From: Streptomyces sp. NBC_00663
GTDB lineage: Bacteria; Actinomycetota; Actinomycetes; Streptomycetales; Streptomycetaceae
Direction of reading: 5' to 3'
Length of the DNA stretch: 64,000 nucleotides
Assembly: GCF_036226885.1 (NCBI RefSeq)
Contig: NZ_CP109027.1
Coordinates: forward strand, 8,866,001 to 8,930,000
Below are positions 36,418 to 45,406 of the stretch, piece after piece. Position numbers and translations under genes: made by a program. The notes beneath the pieces are model-generated. The model saw only the letters and a program-made list of their open reading frames with translations. It did no database searches and was not told the origin of the DNA. The first letter of the stretch is position 1. Each line of letters begins with the position of its first letter.

Positions 36418-37335
36418 ATGGCAGCACAGCCACTGAAGGGCAAGGTCGCGCTGGTCGCAGGGGCGACACGGGGAGCCGGGCGGGGCATCGCCGTGGAACT
36501 CGGGGCGGCCGGCGCCACCGTGTACGTGACGGGACGCAGCACGCGCGAGGGCCGCTCCGAGTACGACCGCCCCGAGACGATCGAGGACACCGCGGACCTG
36601 GTGACCGAGGCCGGCGGCAAGGGGATCGCCGTCCCCACCGACCACCTCGAACCCACACAGGTCAGCGCGCTGGTCGACCGTGTCGCCGACGAACAGGGCC
36701 GCCTGGACGTCCTCGTCAACGACGTCTGGGGCGGCGAGCGGCTCTTCGAGTGGGACAGCCCGGTGTGGGAGCACGACCTCGACAACGGACTGCGGCTGCT
36801 CAGGCTCGCCGTCGAGACCCACGCGATCACCAACCACCACGCCCTGCCGCTGCTGCTGCGCCACCCCGGCGGCCTGGTCGTCGAGATGACCGACGGCACC
36901 GCCGAGTACAACGGCGCGCACTACCGCAACTCCTTCTTCTACGACCTGGCCAAGTCCTCCGTCCTGCGGATGGCCTTCGCGCTCGGCCATGAACTGGGCC
37001 CGCGCGGGGCCACCGCCGTCGCCCTGACGCCGGGCTGGCTGCGTTCGGAGATGATGCTCGACGGCTTCGGCGTGCGCGAGGACAACTGGCGCGACGCCCT
37101 CGCCCAGGTCCCGCACTTCGCCATCTCCGAGACCCCCCGCTACGTCGGCCGCGCCGTCACCGCCCTCGCCGCCGACCCGGACGTGACCCGCTTCAACGGC
37201 CGCTCCCTCTCCAGCGGCGGCCTCGCCCAGGTCTACGGTTTCACCGACCTCGACGGCAGCCGCCCCGACGCCTGGCGCTACCTCGTCGAGGTCCAGGACG
37301 CGGACAAGCCGGCCGACGTGACCGGGTACCGCTGA
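36418..37335 (+). CDS. SDR-family oxidoreductase, atypical
   Basis: 305 aa. The cofactor loop is GATRGAGRGIAVELG, a variant of TGxxxGxG. The NNAG position reads VNDVWGG. The catalytic Tyr-Lys pair is YDLAKSS near residue 182, and substrate-side Ser/Thr is in VVEMTDGTAEY. The TPGWLRSEMML loop follows. The C-terminal 60 residues extend beyond a classical 250-residue SDR. No pathway can be assigned. A second SDR gene follows 28 bp later and may be co-transcribed. Confidence 0.83.
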   Translation: MAAQPLKGKVALVAGATRGAGRGIAVELGAAGATVYVTGRSTREGRSEYDRPETIEDTADLVTEAGGKGIAVPTDHLEPTQVSALVDRVADEQGRLDVLVNDVWGGERLFEWDSPVWEHDLDNGLRLLRLAVETHAITNHHALPLLLRHPGGLVVEMTDGTAEYNGAHYRNSFFYDLAKSSVLRMAFALGHELGPRGATAVALTPGWLRSEMMLDGFGVREDNWRDALAQVPHFAISETPRYVGRAVTALAADPDVTRFNGRSLSSGGLAQVYGFTDLDGSRPDAWRYLVEVQDADKPADVTGYR

Positions 37336-37363
37336 CGCGCGACGCCGCCTACGGTTCGGCCGC

Positions 37364-38149
37364 ATGACACGTTTCCAGGGATACGGAGTGCTCATCACCG
37401 GCGCCGCCCGCGGCATCGGCGCCGCCACCGCCCGGCGGTTCGCCGCGGACGGCGCACGCGTGCTGGTGACCGACAAGGACACCGCGGCGGCGGAGAAGAC
37501 CGCGGCGCACCTGCGGGACGAAGGCCTGACGGCACAGGCGTACGGCTGTGACGTGGGCGACCGGGCGGCGGCCGAGGCGGCCGTCGCCCACGCGGCCGAC
37601 GCCTTCGGGACCCTCGACGTCCTGGTCAACAACGCCTTCCACTGCACCCCGGACGCCCCGCTGTTCGAGGACGAAGCCGACGACGAGTGGACGGCGGACC
37701 TCGACATCACCCTCACCGGCGCCTACCGCTGCTCCCGCGCCGCCCTGCCCCACCTGGCCGCCTCCGGCCGCGGCGCGATCGTCAACGTCGGCTCCGTGAA
37801 CGGCCTCGCGGACTTCGGCAACCACGCCTACAGCGCCGCCAAGGCGGGCCTCGGCTCCCTGACCCGCACCCTCGCCGGGCACGCCGCCGAGCGGGGCGTC
37901 CGCGTCAACCTCGTCGCGCCCGGCACCGTACGCACCACCGCCTGGGAAGGCCGGGACGACGAACTCGCCCTCTTCCGCGAGCTGTACCCCCTCGGCCGGG
38001 TCGGCGAGCCCGAGGACATCGCCGCCGCCATCACCTTCCTCGCCTCCCGCGACGCCGCCTGGATCACCGTGACGACCCTCGTCGTGGACGGCGGCCTCAC
38101 CCTGGGCGACACCGGGTTCCGCCGGGCACGACGCGCACCGGCCGGCTAA
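37364..38149 (+). CDS. Classical SDR-family dehydrogenase
   Basis: 261 aa. Cofactor motif TGAARGIGAATARRFA at the N-terminus, acidic residue after strand 2 (VTDKD) favouring NAD, VNNAF for the NNAG motif, catalytic Ser in VNVGSVNGL and YSAAK near residue 151. APGTVRT and the C-terminal VVDGGLTLG complete the pattern of a 3-oxoacyl- or polyol-type reductase. Its stop overlaps that of the convergent PLP enzyme. Confidence 0.88.
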   Translation: MTRFQGYGVLITGAARGIGAATARRFAADGARVLVTDKDTAAAEKTAAHLRDEGLTAQAYGCDVGDRAAAEAAVAHAADAFGTLDVLVNNAFHCTPDAPLFEDEADDEWTADLDITLTGAYRCSRAALPHLAASGRGAIVNVGSVNGLADFGNHAYSAAKAGLGSLTRTLAGHAAERGVRVNLVAPGTVRTTAWEGRDDELALFRELYPLGRVGEPEDIAAAITFLASRDAAWITVTTLVVDGGLTLGDTGFRRARRAPAG

Positions 38150-39540
38150 CGCGGCTCAAGGATCCGCGTCATCGCCCCGACGATCCGCTCCACGTCCTCG
38201 GTCGACGTCCGCCAGTTGCTGAACGCCGCCCGCAGCCCGGGAGTGCCGTCGTAGACGGTCGGGGTCACGAAGACCTCGCCCGTCTCGGCGAGCGCGTGCG
38301 CCAGCGCGCCGACCCGCTCCTGGGTCGGATCCTCGGCCAGGGTGAAGCAGACGACGTTCAGCCGCACCGGTGCCAGCAGCCGCAGCCCGTCGAGAGCGGC
38401 CACGCGCTCTCCGAGATCGCGGGCCAGCGCCACGTTCCGCTCGACGATCTCGCGGTGCCCCTCGCGGCCGTAGGCGACCAGGGAGAACCAGGCGGGCAGA
38501 GCGCGCAGCCGCCGGGAGTTCTCCGGCGTCAGATGCACGAAGTCGGGCTCGCCGACCGGCAGTCCGAGATACGGCGACGCGTTGTGGAACACCGCCACCT
38601 GAAGATCCCGGCGCCGGGTGAACTGCACCGCCGCGTCGTACGGCACGTTCAGCCACTTGTGCAGGTCGACACAGACGGAGTCGGCGGCGTCGAGACCGTC
38701 GACGAGAGCGGCGTACGACGGGGAGAGCGCGGCGAAGCCGCCGAACGCGGCGTCCACGTGCAGCCAGAAGTCGTGCCGCTCCTTGAGCGCGGCGACGGCC
38801 CGCAGGTCGTCGAAGTCGACGGTGTTCACCGTGCCGGCGTTCGCCACCACGATCGCCGGACGGCCGTTCAGCTCGGACAGGGCCCTGTCGAGGGCCGCGA
38901 CGTCGACGGCCTCCCGGTTGCCGGCCAGCACGGGTACCGGCCGCAGCCGGTCGCGGCCGATGCCGAGGACGGACAGGGCCTTGCCGATGCTGGAGTGCGG
39001 GCTGCCGGACAGCACGTCGACCGGGCCGAGGGCGGCTACGCCGCCCCGGGACACGGACACGCCGAGCCGCTCGCCCAGCCACTCACGGGCGATGGCCAGA
39101 CCCACGGTGTTGGACGTGGTCGCGCCCGTGACGAAGGCCCCGCTGTGCGCCTCGCCCAGCCCGAACAGCTCCCGCAGCCAGCCGACCGTCTCGCGCTCCA
39201 GCGCCGTCGCCCAGGAACCGGCCGCCCCCGAGCCGTTCTGGTCGTAGGCCCCGGTCAGCCAGTCCCCGGCGACCGAGGCGGGCGTCGCGCCACCGGTGAC
39301 GAAGCCGAGATAGCGCGGGCCCGCGGAACCGGAGAACCCCGGCGCCCACCGCTCGGCGAACCGCGCCAGAGCCGCCTCACCCCCGGCACCGGCGCCGGGC
39401 AGCACCTCGGGCAGGGGCGCCTTGTCGAGCCGTACGACCGGCCGCTCGGCGAGCCCGGCGAGCTCCTGGACGGCCAGGTCGCGGGCGGAGGCGAGGAGTT
39501 CGGGGAGCCGGGAGAGGTCGTCGGCGAGAGTGCGGTGCAT
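38146..39540 (-). CDS. PLP-dependent group II decarboxylase-like enzyme
   Basis: 464 aa from ATG 39540. PLP-site motifs are GAFVTGATTSNTVGLAIARE (phosphate loop), SPHSSIGKALSVLGIG, LHVDAAFGGFAAL (Asp to the pyridine nitrogen) and VDLHKWLNVPYDAA (Schiff-base Lys near residue 294). It resembles the amino-acid decarboxylase or cysteine-desulfurase-like branch (glutamate, tyrosine or tryptophan type); the substrate cannot be fixed. It diverges from a MocR regulator with a GGTCCA inverted repeat between them, so a PLP- or amine-responsive switch is plausible. Confidence 0.86.
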   Translation of the reverse strand: MHRTLADDLSRLPELLASARDLAVQELAGLAERPVVRLDKAPLPEVLPGAGAGGEAALARFAERWAPGFSGSAGPRYLGFVTGGATPASVAGDWLTGAYDQNGSGAAGSWATALERETVGWLRELFGLGEAHSGAFVTGATTSNTVGLAIAREWLGERLGVSVSRGGVAALGPVDVLSGSPHSSIGKALSVLGIGRDRLRPVPVLAGNREAVDVAALDRALSELNGRPAIVVANAGTVNTVDFDDLRAVAALKERHDFWLHVDAAFGGFAALSPSYAALVDGLDAADSVCVDLHKWLNVPYDAAVQFTRRRDLQVAVFHNASPYLGLPVGEPDFVHLTPENSRRLRALPAWFSLVAYGREGHREIVERNVALARDLGERVAALDGLRLLAPVRLNVVCFTLAEDPTQERVGALAHALAETGEVFVTPTVYDGTPGLRAAFSNWRTSTEDVERIVGAMTRILEPR

Positions 39541-39577
39541 GGAGGGGAGCGTAGGGGAGGGGCGGTGACGGAAGTCT

Positions 39578-39601
39578 GGTCCACTTGAGCGAAACTGGAC
39601 C
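39578..39601. promoter_or_regulatory. Inverted repeat, probable MocR operator
   Basis: GGTCCA-N12-TGGACC is a perfect 6-bp inverted repeat between the divergent PLP decarboxylase and MocR genes. TGG(T/A)CC boxes near promoters are typical of MocR/PdxR-family binding sites. Confidence 0.6.
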
Positions 39602-39661
39602 GATGACGACCGGACGGCCCCACGGCAGGGCGACCAACCCGACGACGACCGGACCACGCCC

Positions 39662-41056
39662 ATGACCGCAGGCTTCGCCGCTGCCCTCGGCCCCTGGCGC
39701 GAACGCCCCGGCCCGCTCGCGCACTCGTTCTCCACGGCCCTCCGCGAGGCGGTCGTCGACGGCCGTCTGCCGGCCGGCACCAGGCTGCCCTCCGAGCGGG
39801 AGCTCTCCCGCGTCCTCGGCGTCAGCCGTGGCACCGTCGTCGCCGCCCTCACCCTGCTTCGCGACGACGGCTGGCTGCACACCCGGCACGGCAGCGGCAG
39901 CCACGTCCGTCTCCCGGCCCGCCTCACCGAGCGCACCACCCCCTGGTCCCTGGACCGCGGGGGAGCGGGTGACGCGGACCTCGATCTCACCCTCGCCCTG
40001 ACGTCCGCACCGCACGAGGCCTACCTCGCCGCCCTCGGCCGGGCCGCCGAGCGCAGCGCCGCCCTGCTCGTCGACTCGGGCGCCGCCACGGCCGGCCTGC
40101 CGCGGCTGCGGGAACTGCTGGCCGACCGGTACACCCGGGACGGCCTCGCGACCCGCCCGGAGCAGATCCTCGTCACCTCCGGCGCCCAGGCCGCGCTCAC
40201 CCTGCTCCTCGACCACCTGCACACCGACCGCCGCCGCCCCGTCGCCGTGGAGAGCCCGTCCTATCCGGGCGCACTGGCGGTCCTGCGCGGCCGGCGGGCA
40301 CGGCTGCTGCCCGTGCCGGTGACCTCGCGGGACGGCTGGGACACCGGCCACCTAGCCACCGCCGTACGCACCGGAAGCCCCCAGCTCGCCTATCTCGTCC
40401 CCGACTTCCAGAACCCCACCGGCGCCCACATGGACGCCGTGACCCGCGCGGAGATCGCCCGCCTGCCCCTGACCGTCATCGCCGACGAGACCCTGCGCGA
40501 CCTCGATCTGCGGACCCCGCCCGGCACCGAGCCCCATCTGGCCGGGCCGCGCGTGATCCAGATCGGCTCGGCCGCCAAGACCCTGTGGACCGGCCTGCGG
40601 ATCGGCTGGATCCGGGGCACCGCGGATCTCGTACGACAGCTGCGGCGCAACCCGCTCCAGCCGCAGCTGTCGCCACCGCCCCTGGAACAGCTCATCGCCG
40701 CCGAGCTCCTCGGCGAGGGGCTGCCCGAGGTGCTGGCCGACCGCCGGGACCGGTTGCGCGCCCAGCGCGATCACCTGGCCGGGCTCCTCGACGGGACCGG
40801 ATGGACGTACACGGTCCCGGACGGCGGGCTGTCGCTGTGGCTGCACCTGGGCACCACACCCGCGACGGCGCTCGCCGCCCGCGCCGCCCGGCAGGGGCTC
40901 GCGGTGACGCCCGGGCCGCACTTCGCCGCCGATCGCACCACGCTCACCCACCATCTGCGCCTGCCGTTCACGGCGACCCCCGACGTCCTCAGCCGGGCGG
41001 TGGAGCTGCTGCGGCGCTGTGACGAGCAGGAAGTTCACCGTTTCGTCACAGCCTGA
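39662..41056 (+). CDS. MocR-family transcriptional regulator (GntR HTH plus aminotransferase domain)
   Basis: 464 aa. A winged-helix GntR domain occupies about residues 18-85 (LREAVVDGRLPAGTRLPSERELSRVLGVSRGTVVAAL). A fold-type I aminotransferase-like domain follows, with TSGAQAALTLLLDHL, the VPDFQNPTGAHMD motif, ADETLRDLDL and the PLP Lys in GSAAKTLWTGLRIGW. Such proteins use PLP as cofactor or effector to control PLP-enzyme or vitamin B6 genes. The divergent PLP decarboxylase is the obvious candidate target. Confidence 0.9.
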   Translation: MTAGFAAALGPWRERPGPLAHSFSTALREAVVDGRLPAGTRLPSERELSRVLGVSRGTVVAALTLLRDDGWLHTRHGSGSHVRLPARLTERTTPWSLDRGGAGDADLDLTLALTSAPHEAYLAALGRAAERSAALLVDSGAATAGLPRLRELLADRYTRDGLATRPEQILVTSGAQAALTLLLDHLHTDRRRPVAVESPSYPGALAVLRGRRARLLPVPVTSRDGWDTGHLATAVRTGSPQLAYLVPDFQNPTGAHMDAVTRAEIARLPLTVIADETLRDLDLRTPPGTEPHLAGPRVIQIGSAAKTLWTGLRIGWIRGTADLVRQLRRNPLQPQLSPPPLEQLIAAELLGEGLPEVLADRRDRLRAQRDHLAGLLDGTGWTYTVPDGGLSLWLHLGTTPATALAARAARQGLAVTPGPHFAADRTTLTHHLRLPFTATPDVLSRAVELLRRCDEQEVHRFVTA

Positions 41057-41143
41057 ACCGGCATACAACCGATGCCCCCGCGCACCGGTCAAACAGGGAG
41101 ATCGCACCGGACACGGAGTGCTACAGGAAAGGCAAGGCCCACC

Positions 41144-41842
41144 ATGGGGGACATACGCAGACGAGGGGCCGTCGCCCTCGCTCTCACCGGACTGGCCGCA
41201 CCGCTCACGCTCGCGCTGGGCACCGCGCCCGCGCAGGCGGCCACGAGCTGCACCACCCAGACCGGCCCGTACCAGAAGCAGGTCGAGAAGTTCCTCGGGC
41301 TCACGGTCGACGGCAAGCAGTCGACGACCGACTGCAAGGCCATCCAGGCCTTCCAGAACAAGCACGGCATCACGCCCAACGCCGGCTACGCGGGTCCCGT
41401 CACCTGGGGTGTGATGGACCTGATGCAGAAGCAGAAGGCCGTCGGCACCAACCCCAACAAGGAAGGCAAGTGCCCGACCAACAAGGGCCGCATCGCCTGC
41501 GTCAACCTCACCCTCCAGCTGAGCTGGATCCAGGACGGGAACAAGCTCGTCTACGGGCCCGTCCCGGTGCGCACCGGCCGGAACGGCTACGAGACCCGCA
41601 CCGGTCTGAAGAAGATCTACTGGCGGGACATCGACCACGTCTCGAACATCTACAACGTGCCCATGCCGTACAGCCAGTTCTTCGACGGCGGCCAGGCCTT
41701 CCACTCGGTGAACCTCAGCATGTGGAACCCGCCGGGTTCGCACGGCTGCGTCAACATGACGAAGACGACCGCGAAGAAGTACTGGTCGCTGCTGAAGAAG
41801 GGCGACGACGTCTTCGTGTACGGCCGTAAGCCGGGCACCTGA
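41144..41842 (+). CDS. Secreted L,D-transpeptidase (YkuD) with peptidoglycan-binding domain
   Basis: 232 aa from ATG 41144. Sec signal, cleavage near AQAA about residue 33. A PG_binding_1-like domain with VEKFLGLTVDGKQSTTDCKA...QNKHGITPNAGYAGPVTWGVM covers about 38-95. The YkuD domain carries the catalytic site with His200 and Cys202 (SHGCVN), preceded by the conserved upstream His in QAFHSV. It would form 3-3 peptidoglycan cross-links outside the membrane, an abundant link type in Streptomyces. Confidence 0.9.
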   Translation: MGDIRRRGAVALALTGLAAPLTLALGTAPAQAATSCTTQTGPYQKQVEKFLGLTVDGKQSTTDCKAIQAFQNKHGITPNAGYAGPVTWGVMDLMQKQKAVGTNPNKEGKCPTNKGRIACVNLTLQLSWIQDGNKLVYGPVPVRTGRNGYETRTGLKKIYWRDIDHVSNIYNVPMPYSQFFDGGQAFHSVNLSMWNPPGSHGCVNMTKTTAKKYWSLLKKGDDVFVYGRKPGT

Positions 41843-41871
41843 TCGGCCACCCGGCCCGCGGCGCACGCCCG

Positions 41872-43071
41872 TTACCGCGGCGCGTCCCCGAAGTCCGGTA
41901 TCTCCAGCCGTACCCCGCCCTGCCGCGCGGACTCGTGCGCGACGATCCCCGGCAGGGTGTAGCGGGCCGCCACCCAGGCGTTCACGGACGGCAGGGTGCG
42001 GGAGTTGACCGCGGTGACGAAGTCGTCCACCAGGAAGTGATGGCTGCCCTCGTGTCCGTTGTGCAGGTTGTCGAACTCCCGGGGCAGCCGGGAGCGGTCG
42101 TGCACCGGGGCCGAACCGGAGGTGAAGGCGGCCCGAAGGTCCGGTGCGATGTGCTGGAGTGACGGGTCGTCAGGGGACAACGTGGGCTTGGGCTCAAGGA
42201 GTTCGCTGATGTCCTTCACGCCCTTCTTGTCCTGCCACAGCGCGAACGTGGCGAGCTGCTCCATGCTCGCCTCCGTGCCGAAGAACCGGAAACGGGACTC
42301 ACGGATGTGGGACGGGTAGCCCACCCGCCGGAACTCGTTCGTGCGGAACGAACCGCCGCCCGCCACCTCGAACAGGGCGGTGGCGTTGGAGAAGTCGTTC
42401 CCGAACTGACTGACCTCCTTGTCGAAGACCCCGTCCCCGCGGTCGTCCACGACGCCGATCGCCGACACGCTCACCGCATGCGTCTGCCAGGCCCCGAGCA
42501 CTCCGCCCACCGCGTGCGTCGGGTACAGCAGCGGGGGATAGCTGGCCGTCGCCTTCCAGTTGTCGCCGCCGCTGTACTGGTACGCCTCGTAGAAGCCGAG
42601 ATCCATGTCGTGGACGTAGTCGCCCTCGGCGTAGAAGAGCCGTCCGAAGGCGCCGTCGGCGATCTGGTTGCGGGCGTGCACGGTCGCCGGGTTGTACTGG
42701 CTGGTCTCGCCCATCATGTACGTCAGCCCGGTCGCCTTGACCGTGTCGATGATCGCCGCGATCTCCTCGGTGGTGATCGCCATGGGGACCGCCGAGTAGA
42801 CGTGCTTGCCGGCGTTGAGGCCCTGGAGGACCAGCGGGCCGTGTGTCCAGCGCTGGGTGAAGATCGCGACCGCGTCCACCGCCTCCGACTCCAGCATGGC
42901 CTGGTACGACGGGAAGGTGCCCGACAGGCCCTCGGCGGCGGCGAGTTGCTGGGCGCGCTCGGGGAGGAGGTCGGTGACGTAGACGTCGCGGACACCGGGA
43001 TGGGCCAGGAACAGCTTGGCGAACTGGCCCGAGAACTGCCCGGCGCCGACGATGCCGAGGGAGAACGTCAT
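41872..43071 (-). CDS. Gfo/Idh/MocA-family sugar dehydrogenase
   Basis: About 399 aa from ATG 43071 (AAAGG upstream). Possible earlier starts are ATG 43089 and GTG 43101, the last overlapping the binding-protein stop as GTGA. The Rossmann motif is LGIVGAGQFSGQFAKLFLAH, and the conserved Glu-Lys-Pro loop reads AGKHVYSAVPMAI, with Ala-Val in place of EKP, which is unusual. The second domain has GAFGRLFYAEGDY and HAVGGVLGAW. It is last in a sugar-importer operon, so it probably acts on the imported sugar or its phosphate. Confidence 0.82.
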   Translation of the reverse strand: MTFSLGIVGAGQFSGQFAKLFLAHPGVRDVYVTDLLPERAQQLAAAEGLSGTFPSYQAMLESEAVDAVAIFTQRWTHGPLVLQGLNAGKHVYSAVPMAITTEEIAAIIDTVKATGLTYMMGETSQYNPATVHARNQIADGAFGRLFYAEGDYVHDMDLGFYEAYQYSGGDNWKATASYPPLLYPTHAVGGVLGAWQTHAVSVSAIGVVDDRGDGVFDKEVSQFGNDFSNATALFEVAGGGSFRTNEFRRVGYPSHIRESRFRFFGTEASMEQLATFALWQDKKGVKDISELLEPKPTLSPDDPSLQHIAPDLRAAFTSGSAPVHDRSRLPREFDNLHNGHEGSHHFLVDDFVTAVNSRTLPSVNAWVAARYTLPGIVAHESARQGGVRLEIPDFGDAPR

Positions 43072-43097
43072 GGAGGAGATGCCTTTCATGGGTCGAG

Positions 43098-44441
43098 TCA
43101 CTGGCCGAGGATGAAGTTGATCTGGTCGTTGGTCTTGGTCAGCCCGCTCACCGGGGCGCCGTTGGCGAAGACGTCCTGCATGGCCGGGCGCATCAGCGCG
43201 TAGACGTCCGCCGCGTAGTCGGTGACCGGGAAGGCGAACGTCCTGGCGTGCTTCTTGTCGGTGACCGGTTCGGTGAAGGCGGACACGTCGATGCCCTTCT
43301 TCCGGTACGACGCCACGGCCGCGGCGGTGCCGTCAGGAGTGGCCGGGAAGACGATGCCGTAGCGGCCGACGGTCTTCTGGCACTCGTTCGAGGCCAGGTA
43401 CGTCACCCATTTCTTCGCGCCCTCCTTGTTGCGGGCGTTCTTGGTGACCGAGTCGGCGAGGCCGTTCATCATGGTGGCCCGCTTGCCGCTCGGGCCTGTC
43501 GGGGTGACGGCGGTGCCGACGTCGAGGCCCTTGGTGCCGTAGTACGTCGAGATCATCCAGGCGCCGTCGAAGGCGGTCGCCGCCCGGCCGGAGGCCACCT
43601 GGGCGTTGGCCGGGTTGGCGCCGTCGGTGTAGTCGGTGAACGGCGCGAGATAGCCCTTCTTCGCCAGGCCGAAGTACCAGTCGATCACCGACTGGAAGGT
43701 CTCGCTGTCGTATTCGTAGGCATCTCCCCAGCGGGCCTTGTCCGTGTAGTTCCAGCCCGCCGAGCCGGTGAACGGGCTCCAGGTGGTCTGCCCGTCGGCG
43801 TCGCCCGCGCCGGCCGTGGCGAGGCCGTAGACCTTGACGTGGTGCCTGTCGAAGCCCGGTTCGTCGCCGCGCCTGCCGTTGCGGTCGACGGTCAGATGCG
43901 CGAGGGCCTTCTCGAAGGTGCCGCCGTCCTTCGGGTTCCACGACAGGGAGTTGAGCCGGTCGCCGGTGAGACCGGCGGCCTCGGTCAGCTTCTTGTTGTA
44001 GAAGAGGGCGACGGTGTCCCAGTCCTTGGGGGCGCCGTAGCGGTGCCCGTCCTGGCCGACCCAGTTCGCGCCGAGCCCGGCCTGGTAGGAGGAGTCGTCG
44101 ATGCCCAGGTCGTCCAGCGGTTCGAGCACGTCGAGGTCGGCGAACTGGCCGAACTTCTGGATGTGGTCGGTGAACACGTCCGGCTCGGTGCCCGCGATGA
44201 AGCTCGCGGTGAGCTTGGTCCAGTAGTCGGCCCAGCCCAGCTGCGTGATCTTCACGTCCAGTCCCGGGTTCTCCTTCTCGAAGCCCTTCGCACAGGCCTG
44301 GTAGGCGGGCAGCTGGTTGGCGTCCCACAGCCAGTAGGTCACCGAGTTCGCGCCCGAGCCGGCCGCGCCTCCCTGCGCGCACCCGGAGACCAGGGACAGC
44401 GTCAGCGCCCCGGTGAGCGCCATGACGGTTCGAATTCGCAT
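43098..44441 (-). CDS. Sugar ABC transporter substrate-binding lipoprotein
   Basis: 447 aa from ATG 44441. A lipoprotein signal ends at Cys near residue 21 (LSLVSGC). The body is a family 1 solute-binding protein with VTYWLWDANQLPAYQACAKG, ITQLGWADYWTKLTASFIAG, PDVFTDH and a long second lobe ending KTNDQINFILGQ. Location between permease and dehydrogenase genes defines it as the receptor of the importer. The ligand cannot be read from sequence, but no ATPase gene is present, as in Streptomyces importers that use the shared MsiK ATPase. Confidence 0.9.
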   Translation of the reverse strand: MRIRTVMALTGALTLSLVSGCAQGGAAGSGANSVTYWLWDANQLPAYQACAKGFEKENPGLDVKITQLGWADYWTKLTASFIAGTEPDVFTDHIQKFGQFADLDVLEPLDDLGIDDSSYQAGLGANWVGQDGHRYGAPKDWDTVALFYNKKLTEAAGLTGDRLNSLSWNPKDGGTFEKALAHLTVDRNGRRGDEPGFDRHHVKVYGLATAGAGDADGQTTWSPFTGSAGWNYTDKARWGDAYEYDSETFQSVIDWYFGLAKKGYLAPFTDYTDGANPANAQVASGRAATAFDGAWMISTYYGTKGLDVGTAVTPTGPSGKRATMMNGLADSVTKNARNKEGAKKWVTYLASNECQKTVGRYGIVFPATPDGTAAAVASYRKKGIDVSAFTEPVTDKKHARTFAFPVTDYAADVYALMRPAMQDVFANGAPVSGLTKTNDQINFILGQ

Positions 44442-44451
44442 CCCTGTCCCC

Positions 44452-45387
44452 TTACTTGACGCCGGTGAAGCTGATGGTGCTGACGATGCGGCGCGCGAAG
44501 ACACCGAAGAGCAGCAGCATGGGAAGGGCCGCGATGAGGGTGGCGGCCATCAGGCCGGACCAGTCGTAGCCGGTCTGCGGGGTCTGCGCCCGGAAGATGG
44601 CGAGCGCCACGGTCAGCACCCGGGAACTGTCGCTGTACGACACCATCAGCGGCCAGAAGTAGTCGTTCCAGGAGGTGATGTACGTCAGCACCCCGAGCGT
44701 GAGGATCGGCGTGGACGCCATCGGCAGCATCACCCGGAAGAAGATCCTGACCTTCCCGGCGCCGTCGAGCAGCGCGGCCTCCTCGACCTCGCGGGGCACG
44801 TTCATGAAGAACTGCCGCAGGAAGAACACCGCGAACGGCGTCATGAACATCGTCGGCAGCGCGATGCCCAACAGGTTGTCGATCAGGCCGAGTTGCTTGA
44901 TCAGCACGAAGTTCGGCAGCAGCGTGAAGATGGTGGGCACCATCAGCCCGGCCAGGAACAGCCCGAACATCTTGTCCCGGCCGCGCCAGCGCAGCCGGGA
45001 GAAGGCGTAGGCGGCCATCGCGGAGAAGAAGATCTGGCAGACGGTGATCAGGGTCGAGACGACGACCGAGTTGATCAGATAGCGCCAGAACTTCAGACCG
45101 CCGCCCGATCCGCCCTGGGCGATCGCCTCCTCCGTGGACTGAAGGCCCAGCGCGCGCTCGAAGCCGCCGGTGGTGAAGTCGACGGGCAGCGGGTCGCCGG
45201 GGTGGGCGGCCAGGGCGGTGTTGGATGACAGCGCGGTGCGCAGGATCCAGTAGAACGGCAGCAGCGTCACGAGCACGATCGCGGCCATCACCACCCAGGC
45301 CGCGATCCGGCCCACGGAGGGGCGGCGCCTGAGCGGTCGTACGGATACCGGTGCCGTCTTGGCCGGCGTAGCGGTCACAGCAGCCAT
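44452..45387 (-). CDS. Carbohydrate ABC transporter permease (MalG type)
   Basis: 311 aa, six membrane segments. The EAA motif VEEAALLDGAGKVRIFFRVM followed by LP lies near residues 200-220. It ends FARRIVSTISFTGVK, the usual GVKG-like terminus of MalG-type permeases. It is 10 bp before the binding-protein gene and 19 bp after the partner permease. Confidence 0.92.
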   Translation of the reverse strand: MAAVTATPAKTAPVSVRPLRRRPSVGRIAAWVVMAAIVLVTLLPFYWILRTALSSNTALAAHPGDPLPVDFTTGGFERALGLQSTEEAIAQGGSGGGLKFWRYLINSVVVSTLITVCQIFFSAMAAYAFSRLRWRGRDKMFGLFLAGLMVPTIFTLLPNFVLIKQLGLIDNLLGIALPTMFMTPFAVFFLRQFFMNVPREVEEAALLDGAGKVRIFFRVMLPMASTPILTLGVLTYITSWNDYFWPLMVSYSDSSRVLTVALAIFRAQTPQTGYDWSGLMAATLIAALPMLLLFGVFARRIVSTISFTGVK

Positions 45388-45406
45388 GTCGGTGTCTCCC
45401 CTCTCC

